Of a DNA stretch of 64,000 nucleotides, positions 18,063-27,306 are shown in pieces (position 1 is the first letter of the stretch; every line of letters starts with the position of its first letter). The notes beneath the pieces were generated by a model. That model saw only the letters and a program-made list of their open reading frames with translations, was not told where the DNA came from and did not search any database. The translations under genes were made by a program, and so were the position numbers. Location of the stretch: positions 1 to 64,000 of the forward strand of contig NZ_JAOCZP010000007.1 of assembly GCF_025336525.1 (NCBI RefSeq). The letters run 5' to 3'. This stretch comes from Chelativorans salis (GTDB lineage: Bacteria > Pseudomonadota > Alphaproteobacteria > Rhizobiales > Rhizobiaceae).

Positions 18063-18857
18063 CTACACCCCTTCCAGAACGACGATAGTCGGCCGCTGCG
18101 GCAGCGTCGTCAGCGAGACGGTGAGCGAGCGTGAATCGCGGAAGTCCAGGTCGAAGCCTTCACCCATGCGCCGGGTGAAGGCATCGAGCGGCGTAGTGTG
18201 CCGGTGCATGGGCAGGATGACCGATGAGGACAGCCTTCGCGCGATCTCGCTCATCCCATCGAGCGACATGGTAAGCCCCCCGTCCACCGGCACCATGACC
18301 ACGTCGAGCCTTCCGATGGCGGCATAATGGGAATCCTCCAGCCGATGGTGCAGGTGCCCCAGATGGCCGATGCACAGGCCGGCAACCTCGAAGATGAAGA
18401 TGGAGTTTCCGTCCTTCTCCATGACGCCGTAACGGTTGATGTCCGTCGCCACGTTGCGGATGTAGACGTCGTCGACCATCAGCGAGTGCTCGGCAGGGCC
18501 ACCATCGGGATTCCAACCCCGAAGCACGTGCTCGATCGCCGGGTCGGGACTGGAGGTGAAATGGGTGGTGTGCGCCTTGTTCATGGTGATGACGTCGGGC
18601 GTCGGGCGCGTTCCGTAGGCGCCGGAGAAATCCGTAGCGATCCGCACGCCGGCGGGGGTCTCGATGATATAGGTGGAATGACCGGCATAGGTGATCGTCA
18701 CGTCCTCGCCGGCTGCCAGCTGGAGGTTGACAAAGGTCACGTTTGGCAGCGCCTCGGCCATGGCAAGGCAGGTGCTTGGCCGCGTCTCCTGCGCATGAGC
18801 GGCAAGCGGCATCAGAAGAAAGGCGAACATAGAGGCAATCAGGCGGAAGGCGGACAT
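18063..18857 (-). CDS. secreted MBL-fold metallohydrolase
   Basis: 264 residues with a clear signal peptide (hydrophobic stretch then AAHA before QE), so probably periplasmic. The body resembles UlaG-like beta-lactamase-fold proteins: ITYAGHSTYIIETPAGVRIATDFSG, MNKAHTTHF, GHLGHLHH and MVPVDGG. The classical HxHxDH is replaced by the divergent AHTTHF region, so catalytic competence is uncertain. The start at 18857 has GGGAG at good spacing; an ATG two codons upstream lies directly on that sequence. The substrate is unknown. Confidence 0.82.
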   Translation of the reverse strand: MSAFRLIASMFAFLLMPLAAHAQETRPSTCLAMAEALPNVTFVNLQLAAGEDVTITYAGHSTYIIETPAGVRIATDFSGAYGTRPTPDVITMNKAHTTHFTSSPDPAIEHVLRGWNPDGGPAEHSLMVDDVYIRNVATDINRYGVMEKDGNSIFIFEVAGLCIGHLGHLHHRLEDSHYAAIGRLDVVMVPVDGGLTMSLDGMSEIARRLSSSVILPMHRHTTPLDAFTRRMGEGFDLDFRDSRSLTVSLTTLPQRPTIVVLEGV

Positions 18858-19038
18858 CGGCATCTCCCGGGATTGGCAAGGCGTGCATCCTAACCGATGA
18901 TCGCGCCTCCCGCCACGGAGGGCACCGTAACCATTGCGTGAGCATGCTCGGCTGTGCACCTTCTGGACGTTGCCGGCCAATTTCACTATAAGGCCGCCAA
19001 TCCGTGAAAGCGCAGGAATATTCCGACGAAGGAGCCCC

Positions 19039-19788
19039 ATGGCCGGCCATTCCCAATTCAAGAACATCATGCACCGCAAAGGCCGCCAGGACGCGGCCAA
19101 ATCGAAGGTCTTTTCCAAGCTGGCGCGCGAGATCACCGTCGCCGCCAAGTCGGGCTTGCCCGACCCGGACATGAACCCGCGTCTGCGGCTTGCCGTGCAG
19201 AACGCCAAGGCCCAGTCCATGCCCAAGGACAATATCGAACGGGCCATCAAGAAGGCCTCGGGCGGCGATGCGGAGAACTACGAGGAAGTGCGCTACGAGG
19301 GCTACGGGCCCGGCGGCGTGGCGGTGATCGTCGAGGCGCTCACCGACAACCGCAACCGCACCGCCTCCAACGTGCGCGCCGCCTTCACGAAGGCCGGCGG
19401 ATCATTGGGCGAGACCGGCTCAGTGTCCTTCATGTTCGACCGGGTGGGCGAGATCGTCTATCCGGCGGATGCCGGTGACGCCGACAAGGTGATGGAAGCG
19501 GCGATTGAGGCCGGCGCCGAGGATGTGCAGTCGGACAACAACGGCCACGTGATCACCTGCATGTTCGAGGATTTCGGCGACGTGACCACAGCGCTGGAAA
19601 AGACGCTCGGCGAGGCGGAATCGATAAAGGCAGTGTGGCGGCCGCAGACCGGTACGCCGGTGGACGAGGATCGCGCGCAGTCCGTGCTGAGGCTTCTCGC
19701 CGTGCTCGAGGACGACGACGACGTGCAGAACGTCTACGCCAACTTCGAGGTCGACGACGAGACCATGGCCAAGCTGAGCGCGGCCTGA
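19039..19788 (+). CDS. YebC/PmpR-family DNA-binding or translation factor
   Basis: 249 residues, starting [23 protein letters not shown], the diagnostic N terminus of the YebC/TACO1 family, followed by [15 protein letters not shown] and [19 protein letters not shown]. YebC proteins were described as transcriptional regulators and more recently as ribosome-associated factors helping at polyproline stretches. The second role is worth noting because (Glu-Pro)n FtsY and Pro-rich TolA are encoded nearby. AAGGAG precedes the ATG. It is followed 10 bp later by the SelW-like gene. Confidence 0.95.
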   Translation: MAGHSQFKNIMHRKGRQDAAKSKVFSKLAREITVAAKSGLPDPDMNPRLRLAVQNAKAQSMPKDNIERAIKKASGGDAENYEEVRYEGYGPGGVAVIVEALTDNRNRTASNVRAAFTKAGGSLGETGSVSFMFDRVGEIVYPADAGDADKVMEAAIEAGAEDVQSDNNGHVITCMFEDFGDVTTALEKTLGEAESIKAVWRPQTGTPVDEDRAQSVLRLLAVLEDDDDVQNVYANFEVDDETMAKLSAA

Positions 19789-19798
19789 GGACACGGGC

Positions 19799-20074
19799 AT
19801 GACCGATCACCGCGTGACCATCGCCTATTGCTCCCAGTGCCAGTGGCTCTTACGCGCCGGCTGGATGGCGCAGGAACTGCTATCCACCTTTTCCACGGAA
19901 TTGGCCGAGGTGAGCCTGAAGCCGGGCACTGGCGGTATTTTCGAGGTCCATTGCGACGGCGAACTCATCTGGGAGCGCAAGCGTGATGGCGGCTTTCCCG
20001 ATGCGGCCGAACTCAAGCGGCGCGTGCGCGATCTGATCGATCCAGAGCGCGATATGGGGCATCTGGACAAATAG
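19799..20074 (+). CDS. SelT/SelW/SelH (Rdx) family protein
   Basis: 91-residue thioredoxin-like protein with a CxxC redox motif near the N terminus (YCSQCQW), where animal relatives have selenocysteine. The conserved G-T-G-G-I-F-E-V strand and a C-terminal helix are present. The family is presumed to be thiol-redox active, with no known bacterial substrate. It lies 10 bp after yebC and ends just before a strong bidirectional terminator, so it closes that transcript. Confidence 0.88.
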   Translation: MTDHRVTIAYCSQCQWLLRAGWMAQELLSTFSTELAEVSLKPGTGGIFEVHCDGELIWERKRDGGFPDAAELKRRVRDLIDPERDMGHLDK

Positions 20075-20092
20075 CGGGTGTGCAACCGGACA

Positions 20093-20127
20093 AATAAAAA
20101 GCCCGCCGGTACGGCGGGCTTTTTATT
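20093..20127. terminator. bidirectional intrinsic terminator
   Basis: A perfect inverted repeat: AATAAAAAGCCCGCCG (20093-20108), loop GTA, CGGCGGGCTTTTTATT (20112-20127). GC-rich stem with T-runs on both strands. It serves the convergent SelW-like gene (rightward) and rpmE (leftward). Confidence 0.95.
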
Positions 20128-20143
20128 GTGCGTGAAAGCGGGC

Positions 20144-20365
20144 TTAGATGCCCAGGCCCTCGTAGCGCTTCTTGAAACGGGAGACGCGGCCGCCGCGATC
20201 CACCAGCGTCTGCTGACCGCCCGTCCAGGCGGGGTGCGTGGTGGGATCAATGTCGAGATGCAAGGTGTCGCCTTCCTTGCCCCAGGTCGAGCGCGTCTCG
20301 TATTCGGTGCCGTCTGTCATGACGACCTTGATCATGTGGTAGTTGGGATGAATGTCGGCTTTCAT
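20144..20365 (-). CDS. rpmE: 50S ribosomal protein L31
   Basis: 73 residues starting [19 protein letters not shown], the L31 signature, with a basic C terminus (SRFKKRYEG). There is no cysteine, so this is the zinc-independent form. AGGACA is present ahead of the ATG; an upstream open extension is not L31-like and is discarded. It lies opposite the ABC exporter gene, with about 195 bp of shared upstream region. Confidence 0.96.
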   Translation of the reverse strand: MKADIHPNYHMIKVVMTDGTEYETRSTWGKEGDTLHLDIDPTTHPAWTGGQQTLVDRGGRVSRFKKRYEGLGI

Positions 20366-20559
20366 CGATCTGTCCTGAATCTGTATCCGCATCGAGGCGC
20401 TGCACTTGCGCTGCGGCAATCTCGCCCATGCTGAAAACTTGAAGCCGCGGCCATTGACCGCTACGGCTTCGAAAAGGTTCGCGTGCCTATACATCAGGCG
20501 TCCGGTGGATACAAGGCCGGCACCGTTCGAATCTTCGACGGGCGCCGGAGGGGCAGGTA

Positions 20560-22365
20560 ATGGCAGAGATCAGTGCGGTATCGGACGGCAAGGCGCGGCG
20601 TTCGCTCCATCCGCTCCGGCGCTTGGCGCCGTATGTGGGCCGCTACCGCGGCCTCGTCGTCGGTGCATGTTTCTTCCTGCTTTTGGCGGCAGGCGCCACG
20701 TTGACGCTGCCGCTCGCTGTCAGGCGGATGATCGATCACGGTTTCTCGGAAGCCGACAGCACCTTCATCGCCAACTATTTCTCCATGCTGATCGTCGTGG
20801 CAGCCGTGCTGGCGGTGGCGTCAGCCTGCCGGTACTATTTCGTCGTTACGCTCGGTGAGCGGGTGGTGGCGGATCTGAGGCGCAATGTTTTTGGCCATGT
20901 CACGTGTCTTTCACCGGCTTTCTTCGACCGCGCGCAGTCGGGGGAGATCGTGTCGCGGCTGACGGCGGACACCACGCAGATCAAGGCGGCGGTCGGCTCC
21001 ACGGCCTCGTCGGCCCTCAGAAACGTCATCATGGGTCTTGGAGCGGTCGTCATGATGGTGATCACGAGCCCGCGGCTTTCGCTGCTGGTCGTCGTCGCCA
21101 TTCCCTTCATCGTCCTGCCGCTTGTCGCGTTCGGTCGCTCTGTACGGCGGCGCTCGCGGTACGCGCAGGACCAGCTTGCCGAGGCGACGGCCTATGCGAG
21201 CGAGCAGATCGGCGCCGTGCGGGTGCTGCAGGCCTTCACCAGTGAGAAAAGCGTGAGGGGGCGCTTCGGCGCAGCGGTGGAGGCGGCATTCGCGGCGGCA
21301 CGCTCCTCCATCTTCGCACGCTCCTTCCTCACCTTCTTCGCCATCTTCACCACCTTCTCCTCAGTGGTCGCGGTGCTGTGGGTCGGCTCGCACGATGTGC
21401 TTGCCGGCACTATGACCGCCGGCACGCTCGGCCAGTTCCTGCTCTATGCGGTGCTGGCGGCCGGGGCGCTGGGCGCGTTGTCGGAGGTGTGGGGTGAACT
21501 CTCACAGGCGGCCGGCGCCGCCGAGCGGATGGGCGAGCTTCTGGATGAGGAGCCGGCGGTTGCAGTGCCGGAGGCGCCCGTCGCCATGCCATCGCCGCCG
21601 CGCGGTGCCGTCTCCTTCCGCAATGTGAGCTTTTCCTACCCTACCCGGCCGGAGCGCTCCGCATTGCACGGGCTGTCTTTAGACGTCGCGCCGGGTGAGA
21701 CGGTGGCCATCGTCGGACCGTCCGGGGCGGGCAAGAGCACGATCTTCTCGCTGATCCTGCGCTATTACGACCCGATCGAGGGCCAGGTGCTGGTCGATGG
21801 CGTCGATATAAGACAGGCGGACCCGCAGGCGGTGCGTGAGCGGCTCGCCATCGTGCCGCAGGACGTGACGGTGTTCGCCGAGAGTGCGGCTGAAAACATC
21901 GCCTTCGGCCGGCCGGGCGCAACGCGGGAAGAGGTGGAAGCGGCCGCGCAGGCAGCGCTCGCGCATGATTTCATCATGGCGCTCGAAGACGGCTACGATA
22001 CGCAGGTGGGTGAGCGCGGTGTGACACTGTCCGGCGGGCAGCGCCAGCGGCTGGCGATTGCCCGGGCCATCCTGCGCGATGCCCCAATCCTGCTCCTCGA
22101 CGAGGCGACCTCGGCGCTCGACGCCGAGAGCGAAACGCTGGTGCAGAAGGCGCTGGAGCGGCTGATGGAGGGGCGGACCACCATCGTTGTCGCACACCGG
22201 CTGGCGACGATCCTGAAGGCCGAACGCATCCTGGTGATGACGGATGGAAAGATCGTGGAGGAAGGCACGCACGCTGAATTGGTCGGGCGGGGTGGTGTCT
22301 ACGCACGGCTTGCGAGCCTGCAGTTCGATGCAGGTGCGGATGTCTTCAAGGGCGCGGCGGAATAA
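20560..22365 (+). CDS. ABC exporter, fused membrane and ATPase domains (MsbA/LmrA-like half transporter)
   Basis: 601 residues. A six-helix transmembrane domain (about 20-310) is followed by a nucleotide-binding domain with Walker [10 protein letters not shown] (385-393), signature [14 protein letters not shown] (about 490) and Walker [13 protein letters not shown] (about 510). A switch His lies in VVAHRLA. It acts as a homodimer in the inner membrane. Rhizobial homologues are usually annotated as multidrug or lipid exporters; the substrate cannot be read from sequence. GGAGGGGCAG precedes the ATG. It ends 3 bp before the convergent dehydrogenase pseudogene. Confidence 0.93.
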   Translation: MAEISAVSDGKARRSLHPLRRLAPYVGRYRGLVVGACFFLLLAAGATLTLPLAVRRMIDHGFSEADSTFIANYFSMLIVVAAVLAVASACRYYFVVTLGERVVADLRRNVFGHVTCLSPAFFDRAQSGEIVSRLTADTTQIKAAVGSTASSALRNVIMGLGAVVMMVITSPRLSLLVVVAIPFIVLPLVAFGRSVRRRSRYAQDQLAEATAYASEQIGAVRVLQAFTSEKSVRGRFGAAVEAAFAAARSSIFARSFLTFFAIFTTFSSVVAVLWVGSHDVLAGTMTAGTLGQFLLYAVLAAGALGALSEVWGELSQAAGAAERMGELLDEEPAVAVPEAPVAMPSPPRGAVSFRNVSFSYPTRPERSALHGLSLDVAPGETVAIVGPSGAGKSTIFSLILRYYDPIEGQVLVDGVDIRQADPQAVRERLAIVPQDVTVFAESAAENIAFGRPGATREEVEAAAQAALAHDFIMALEDGYDTQVGERGVTLSGGQRQRLAIARAILRDAPILLLDEATSALDAESETLVQKALERLMEGRTTIVVAHRLATILKAERILVMTDGKIVEEGTHAELVGRGGVYARLASLQFDAGADVFKGAAE

Positions 22366-22368
22366 CGA

Positions 22369-24026
22369 CTACAGCGCCTTTGCGGCGTGCCGGCCCGCGT
22401 TGCGGCCTGAGAAGAGACAACCGCCGAGGAACGTTCCTTCCAACGCGTTGTAGCCGTGGTAACCGCCACCACCGAAACCGGCGGCCTCGCCCACCGCGTA
22501 GAGGCCGGGCACCGGCTCGCCTTGAGCGTCCAGCACCTGTGCGTCGAGATTTGTGTGCAGCCCGCCCAGCGTCTTCCGAGTCAGGATGTGGAGCTTTACG
22601 GCGATCAGCGGCCCGTTGTCCGGATCGAGGATCTTGTGCGGCCTGGCCGTGCGGATGAGCCGATCGCCCAGATAGGCGCGGGCGCCGCGGATGGCGACGA
22701 TCTGCGCGTCCTTGGCGAACGGGTTGTCGAGTTCGCGATCACGGGCGGCGATCTGCGCCTCGATATGGTCGTGGTCGAGCAGGCTGTCGCCAGCAAGCGC
22801 GTTCATCGCCGCCACGAGATCGCGTAGATCGTCGCGGACGATGAAATCCTCGCCCTTTTCCTTGAAAGCCTCGACGGGCGGCGGCGCGCCCTTGCCGCGG
22901 CGGCTTTTCAGCACCTGGAGCCAGCTCTTCGAGGTCAGGTCGGGGTTCTGCTCGGAGCCCGAAAGCGCGAACTCCTTTTCGATGATTTTCTGCGTCAGCA
23001 CGAACCAGGAATAATCGTATCCCGTCGAAAGAATATGCCTCAGCGTGGACAGCGTGTCGAAGCCGGGGAGACAGGGGGCGGGCAGGCGGTTGCCAAGGGC
23101 ATCGAACCACATGGAGGAGGGGCCGGGCAGGATGCGGATGCCGTGGTAGGGCCAGATGGGCGACCAGTTCTTCACGCCTTCGGTGTAGTGCCACATACGG
23201 TCGGTGTTGATGGTGGCCGCCCCTGCCTTTCTGGCAATCTCGATCATTGCGCCGTCGACGTGGTGGGGCACGCCGGAGACCATGGATTTGGGCGGCGGGC
23301 CTAGGCGGTTCGAGGGCCAGTTCTTGCGCACGAGGTCCAGGTTGCCGCCGATGCCGCCTGATGCGACGACGACCAGAGGTGCCTTGAAAGCGAAGTCGCC
23401 GATGACGGTGCGGCCGGACTTCTCGCCGCGCCTTTCCGTGGAGGGTTCCAGGATGTCGCCGGCGACGCCCGTTATGGCGCCCTTCGATTGACGAGCCGGG
23501 TCGCCCGGTGGCGGAATTTCTGTGTGACCAAGCCATGTTCGGCATGCGCACGCACCCGGCGCTCGAACGGTTCGACCACGCCGGGGCCGGTGCCCCAGGT
23601 GATGTGGAAGCGGGGGACGGAGTTGCCGTGGCCGTGAGCCTGCGCCCCTCCACGCTCAGCCCATCCCACGACGGGAAACCAGCGCATGCCCATTTGATAG
23701 AGCCAGGAGCGCATCTCGCCGGCGGCGAAGTCGACGAAGGCTTCGGCGACTTTCCTCGGCCAGTGATCCTCCTCACGGTCGAATCCAGCCGAGCCCATCC
23801 AGTCCTGAAGCGCAAGCTCCCGGCTGTCGCGGATGCGCATGCGCCGCTGCTCGGGACTACCGACCATGAAGAGCCCGCCGAGCGACCAGAAGGCTTGGCC
23901 GCCGAGCGAATTCTCGCCTTCCTGTTCGAGAATGAGGACGCGTTTACCGGCGTCCGCCAGTTCCGCCGCCGCCGTCAGACCGGCAAGCCCGCTACCGATG
24001 ACGATTGCGTCGGTATCGTCGGCCAT
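22369..24026 (-). pseudogene. FAD-binding dehydrogenase (KsdD/fumarate-reductase-like), frameshifted
   Basis: Read from 24026 leftward, the N-terminal frame encodes a GSGLAGLTAAAELADAG Rossmann motif, HITWGTGPGVVEPF and more, then stops at a TAA at 23474-23472. The following frame continues the same protein (AITGVAGDILEPS, VVVASGGIGGNLDL, VSGVPHHVDGAMIEIA, GLYAVGEAAGFGGGGYHGYN) to a stop at 22369. Restoring one A in CGAAGGG near 23484 rejoins them into about 552 residues, normal for this family. A single-base deletion in a short homopolymer could be a real mutation or a sequencing error. Confidence 0.85.
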
Positions 24027-24080
24027 GATTCCCCTCCGTTTCGGCCAGAGTAATTGGAGCCGCGGACAAGGGGAAGCCGC

Positions 24081-25112
24081 TTACTTCTCGGTGAGCTTCA
24101 GCTCGATACGGCGGTTCCTGGCACGTGCCTCCGGCGTGTCGGCGGGATCGAGCGGCTGGTACTCTCCGAAGCCTGCAGCGACCAGCCGGCTCGCCGGAAC
24201 GCCGTTTTCGATCAGGAACTTAACGACGGAGGTGGCGCGCGCGGTGGAAAGCTCCCAGTTGTCGCGATAGCGCCCGGTTCCGGACAGCGGCACGTCGTCC
24301 GTGTGGCCGTCGACACGCAGCACCCAGTCGATCTCCGGCGGGATCTCCTTCTGCAGGTCGAGAATGGCGTTGGCGAGCTTCCGCATCTCCTCCCGACCAT
24401 TCTCGTTGATCTCCGTGGCGCCGGAGGCGAATAGCACCTCCGACTGGAAGACGAAGCGGTCGCCGACGATGCGGATGTTCTCGCGGTCGGAGAGAATCTC
24501 GCGCAGGCGACCGAAGAAGTCGGAGCGATAGCGGTTCAGTTCCTGCACGCGCTGGGCCAGCGCCACGTTGAGCCGGCGGCCGAGGTCGGCGATCTTGGCC
24601 TTGGCTTCGACATCACGCTGCTCGGATACCTCAAGCGCGGCCTCAAGGGCGCCGATCTGCTGGCGCAGCGCCGAGATCTGCTGGTTCAGGAGCTCCACCT
24701 GGGACAGCGCGCGCTGGCTGACCTGGCGCTCTTCTTCGAGCTCGCCAGTGAGCGTGCCGATACGCTGCTGGGCCTCTTCGCTGCGACCGCTATCGCTCGC
24801 CAGAAGCTGTTGGAGGCGCGACTGCTCGGCCTCGGCCTCGGCCAGCGAGGCGCGCAGGCTGGCAAGCTGATCTTCGGCATCCTGGGCATTGGCCTGCTCC
24901 AGCGCCAGGAGCTGCGTCAGCTCGTTCACCTGCGCGTTGAGACGGTCGAGAACGGCGTCCCGGCTGGTGATCTCCTGGCTCAGGAGAAACTGCGCCAGCA
25001 CGAAGACCGACAGCAGGAACATGATGGCGAGCAGCAGCGTGGCCATGGCGTCGACGAAGCCCGGCCAGTAGTCGACTCCCCTCTCACGGCGACGCGCGCG
25101 TGCCAGCGCCAT
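24081..25112 (-). CDS. MotB/OmpA-like peptidoglycan-binding protein with long coiled coil
   Basis: 343 residues: a short cytoplasmic N terminus, one transmembrane helix with a stator-type Asp21 (YWPGFVDAMATLLL), a Gln/Glu-rich coiled coil (about 45-190), and a C-terminal OmpA-family domain with VDGHTDDVPL and NWELSTARA. This is MotB architecture with an unusually long coiled-coil linker. The ATG overlaps the stop of the upstream MotA/TolQ-like gene (TGATG), so the two are coupled and form a proton-driven 5:2-type stator by inference. No flagellar gene lies nearby. Related pairs occur in rhizobial genomes and, in shape, in Zorya ZorAB. Confidence 0.85.
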   Translation of the reverse strand: MALARARRRERGVDYWPGFVDAMATLLLAIMFLLSVFVLAQFLLSQEITSRDAVLDRLNAQVNELTQLLALEQANAQDAEDQLASLRASLAEAEAEQSRLQQLLASDSGRSEEAQQRIGTLTGELEEERQVSQRALSQVELLNQQISALRQQIGALEAALEVSEQRDVEAKAKIADLGRRLNVALAQRVQELNRYRSDFFGRLREILSDRENIRIVGDRFVFQSEVLFASGATEINENGREEMRKLANAILDLQKEIPPEIDWVLRVDGHTDDVPLSGTGRYRDNWELSTARATSVVKFLIENGVPASRLVAAGFGEYQPLDPADTPEARARNRRIELKLTEK

Positions 25113-26194
25113 CAGTTATTTTCCCGTTTCTTCAAGGAGGCGGCGATCTTATCGAGCGTTTCGCGCAGCGCCTTCTGATCCTCGGCCTGCGCCTCCACCC
25201 AGTCGCGCATCATCTGCTGCTCCTGGCGCATGTTCTTCACCAGACCCGAAATGCCGGTGGCAAGCGACGCCATGGCGGCGGCTGTGCGCGGATTGCTGCC
25301 GCCGGACTCCTGCACCGTGCGCAACTTCTCCGCCAATGCGCGCAACTCCTCAGACGTGCCGTTTTTTGCGCCTTCGGTAAGATCGGAGCTCAAGTCGGTG
25401 ACTGTGGACAGCCAGTTTTCCAGTTCGGTGTAGAAGCGATTCTGGGCGCGGCCGGCCTGCAGGTCGAGAAAGCCGAGGATGAGCGAGCCGGACAGGCCAA
25501 AGAGCGAGGACGAGAAGGCCGTTCCCATGCCGCCCAGCGGCGCCGACAGCCCCGCCTTCAGCGAATCGAGGATGTCGTTGGCGTCGCCCGTGCCCGGATC
25601 GAGCGACTGGATCGTGTCGCCGATGGAGCTGATAGTCTGCAAAAGGCCCCAGAAGGTGCCGAGCAGGCCGAGGAAGACGAGCAGGCCGATCAGATAGCGC
25701 GATATGTCACGGCTCTCGTCGAGGCGGGTGGCGATGGAATCGAGGATGGAGCGCATGGAGCTGGTGGACAGCGCCATGGCGGAAGAGCGGCTCAACAGCG
25801 CCTTCATGGGGGCCAGCAGGACCGGCTCCGTCGCTTCGGTCCCGGCCAGGAATGAATTGATCCAGCGCACCTCGCGGAAAAGCCGGATGACCTGCGCGAA
25901 GGCCAGCAGGATGCCGACCGCGAGCACGCCGAGAATGAGCCCGTTGAGCCCCGGGTTGCTTTGGAATGCGGAGGAGATCTGGCGATAGAGGATTGCCGCC
26001 ACGAAGCCGGCGATCGCCAGGAAGATCAGCATCGAATAGAGGAAAACATGAGGGCTGGAAAGGCTCCGCGGGTCGTATCTCTCTTCTTCGGTGAGACCGT
26101 CCGCTCCCAGCGATTTCAGCAAGGCCATATGTTCCTCGAGTTCGTTAGGCCGTGTGGGCGGATCGTGTTGCGGTGACGGAGCGCCGCCCGACAT
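25112..26194 (-). CDS. MotA/TolQ/ExbB-like proton channel protein
   Basis: 360 residues. Hydrophobic segments lie at about 50-70, 83-106, 167-188 and 221-246. The last two contain the MotA/TolQ pattern (GLLGTFWGLLQTI and GMGTAFSSSLFGLSGSLILGF). A helical C-terminal tail of about 110 residues follows, ending in charged heptads. It forms one coupled unit with the MotB-like gene, and is presumably the channel-forming partner. It is clearly different from the TolQ encoded at 38081. Confidence 0.85.
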   Translation of the reverse strand: MSGGAPSPQHDPPTRPNELEEHMALLKSLGADGLTEEERYDPRSLSSPHVFLYSMLIFLAIAGFVAAILYRQISSAFQSNPGLNGLILGVLAVGILLAFAQVIRLFREVRWINSFLAGTEATEPVLLAPMKALLSRSSAMALSTSSMRSILDSIATRLDESRDISRYLIGLLVFLGLLGTFWGLLQTISSIGDTIQSLDPGTGDANDILDSLKAGLSAPLGGMGTAFSSSLFGLSGSLILGFLDLQAGRAQNRFYTELENWLSTVTDLSSDLTEGAKNGTSEELRALAEKLRTVQESGGSNPRTAAAMASLATGISGLVKNMRQEQQMMRDWVEAQAEDQKALRETLDKIAASLKKRENN

Positions 26195-26363
26195 GAATGT
26201 AGCCTATATCGCCCGCCCCGGGGGCACCAAATACTATTTATCACCCGACCTCCGCCTGAGACTGGCCGAGACTCTAAACGGAATTGTGACGAAATTGAAA
26301 TAAGCCTTATTGCCTCTCCATCCCGGGAAACGTACACGCAGCCAACCAGCGAGGGCAAGTTCC

Positions 26364-27284
26364 ATGGCGAAAGTGCTCGTCACCGGCGCGTCCGGCTTCA
26401 TCGGTCGCCATCTCGCGCCGCTGCTGGCGGCACGCGGGCACGATGTCGCCGAGGCGGGCAGGCGCCCGCGCGCGGGGGCGAGGCGGTTCTTCGCAGTTGG
26501 TGAGATCAACGCCGCCACCGACTGGCAGGCGGCGCTTGCCGGGGTCGACGCCGTTGTTCACCTTGCCGGAGTGGCGCACCGAGAAGATGCATGCGAGGCG
26601 GAGTACTTCGCCATCAACGAGGCGGGGACGGGGAGGCTTGTCGAGGCTTGTGCGGCCGCCGGCGTGCATGCGGTCGTTTTCGTCAGCAGCATCGCCGCGC
26701 GGGAGGGCGCCAACGCTTATGGACTGTCGAAACGTGCCGGCGAGGCCCATGTGCAACGTTTTGCCGCGATGGACGGCAAGACGGGCATCGCGCTGCGCCC
26801 GCCGCTCGCCTACGGACACGACGCACCGGGCAACTGGCAACGGCTGCAGCGGCTTGCCGCCACGGGCGTACCCTTGCCCTTCGGGCTGGTCTCCAACCAC
26901 CGCTCCCTGTGCTCGGTGGGAAACCTCTGTGATGCGATCGCCGTCGCGGCGGAGGCGGGGCTGCTAGGTATCGGCAGCGGGGTCTACGAGGTGGCGGACC
27001 GGGAGCAGGTATCGCTCTGCGAGATGCTCACATTGCTCCGCGCGGGGATGGGGCGGCCGAGGCGGCTCCTGCCGGTCCCTCCGGGCCTCCTGCGTTTGGC
27101 CGCTCGCGCGAGCGGCAGGCGGAAACTTGCTGCGGCGCTGCTGGACGATCTAACGCTCGACCCGTCCGATTTCATGCGGACGTTCGAGTGGAACCCGCCT
27201 GAGACGGCGCAGGATGCGATCCTGCAGTCCGGCCAGTCCTACGTGAAGCAGTCCCGCCCTCATGGTGAGCTTGTCGAGCCATGA
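26364..27284 (+). CDS. NAD-dependent epimerase/dehydratase (extended SDR)
   Basis: 306 residues with TGASGFIGRHLA (NAD-binding), HLAGVAHR, FVSSIAA and the catalytic YxxxK (YGLSK). The closest general resemblance is to UDP-glucose 4-epimerase-like and nucleoside-diphosphate-sugar epimerases. The substrate is not determinable and no polysaccharide cluster surrounds it. The last ten codons and the stop lie inside a palindromic repeat (27257-27287), so the terminal PHGELVEP has probably replaced or extended the original C terminus. It is divergent from the MotA-like gene. Confidence 0.87.
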   Translation: MAKVLVTGASGFIGRHLAPLLAARGHDVAEAGRRPRAGARRFFAVGEINAATDWQAALAGVDAVVHLAGVAHREDACEAEYFAINEAGTGRLVEACAAAGVHAVVFVSSIAAREGANAYGLSKRAGEAHVQRFAAMDGKTGIALRPPLAYGHDAPGNWQRLQRLAATGVPLPFGLVSNHRSLCSVGNLCDAIAVAAEAGLLGIGSGVYEVADREQVSLCEMLTLLRAGMGRPRRLLPVPPGLLRLAARASGRRKLAAALLDDLTLDPSDFMRTFEWNPPETAQDAILQSGQSYVKQSRPHGELVEP

Positions 27285-27287
27285 GGG
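27257..27287. repeat. perfect palindromic repeat overlapping the epimerase 3' end
   Basis: CCCTCATGG (27257-27265), core TGAGCTTGTCGAG, CCATGAGGG (27279-27287): a perfect 9 bp stem with a 13-base loop. It supplies the C-terminal codons and the TGA stop of the epimerase gene. The core matches 11 of 13 bases of the degenerate copy inside ftsY (123-149). It lies between two convergent genes and could also help terminate or stabilise transcripts. Confidence 0.8.
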
Positions 27288-27306
27288 TGAAAGCATGCCT
27301 CACGGA

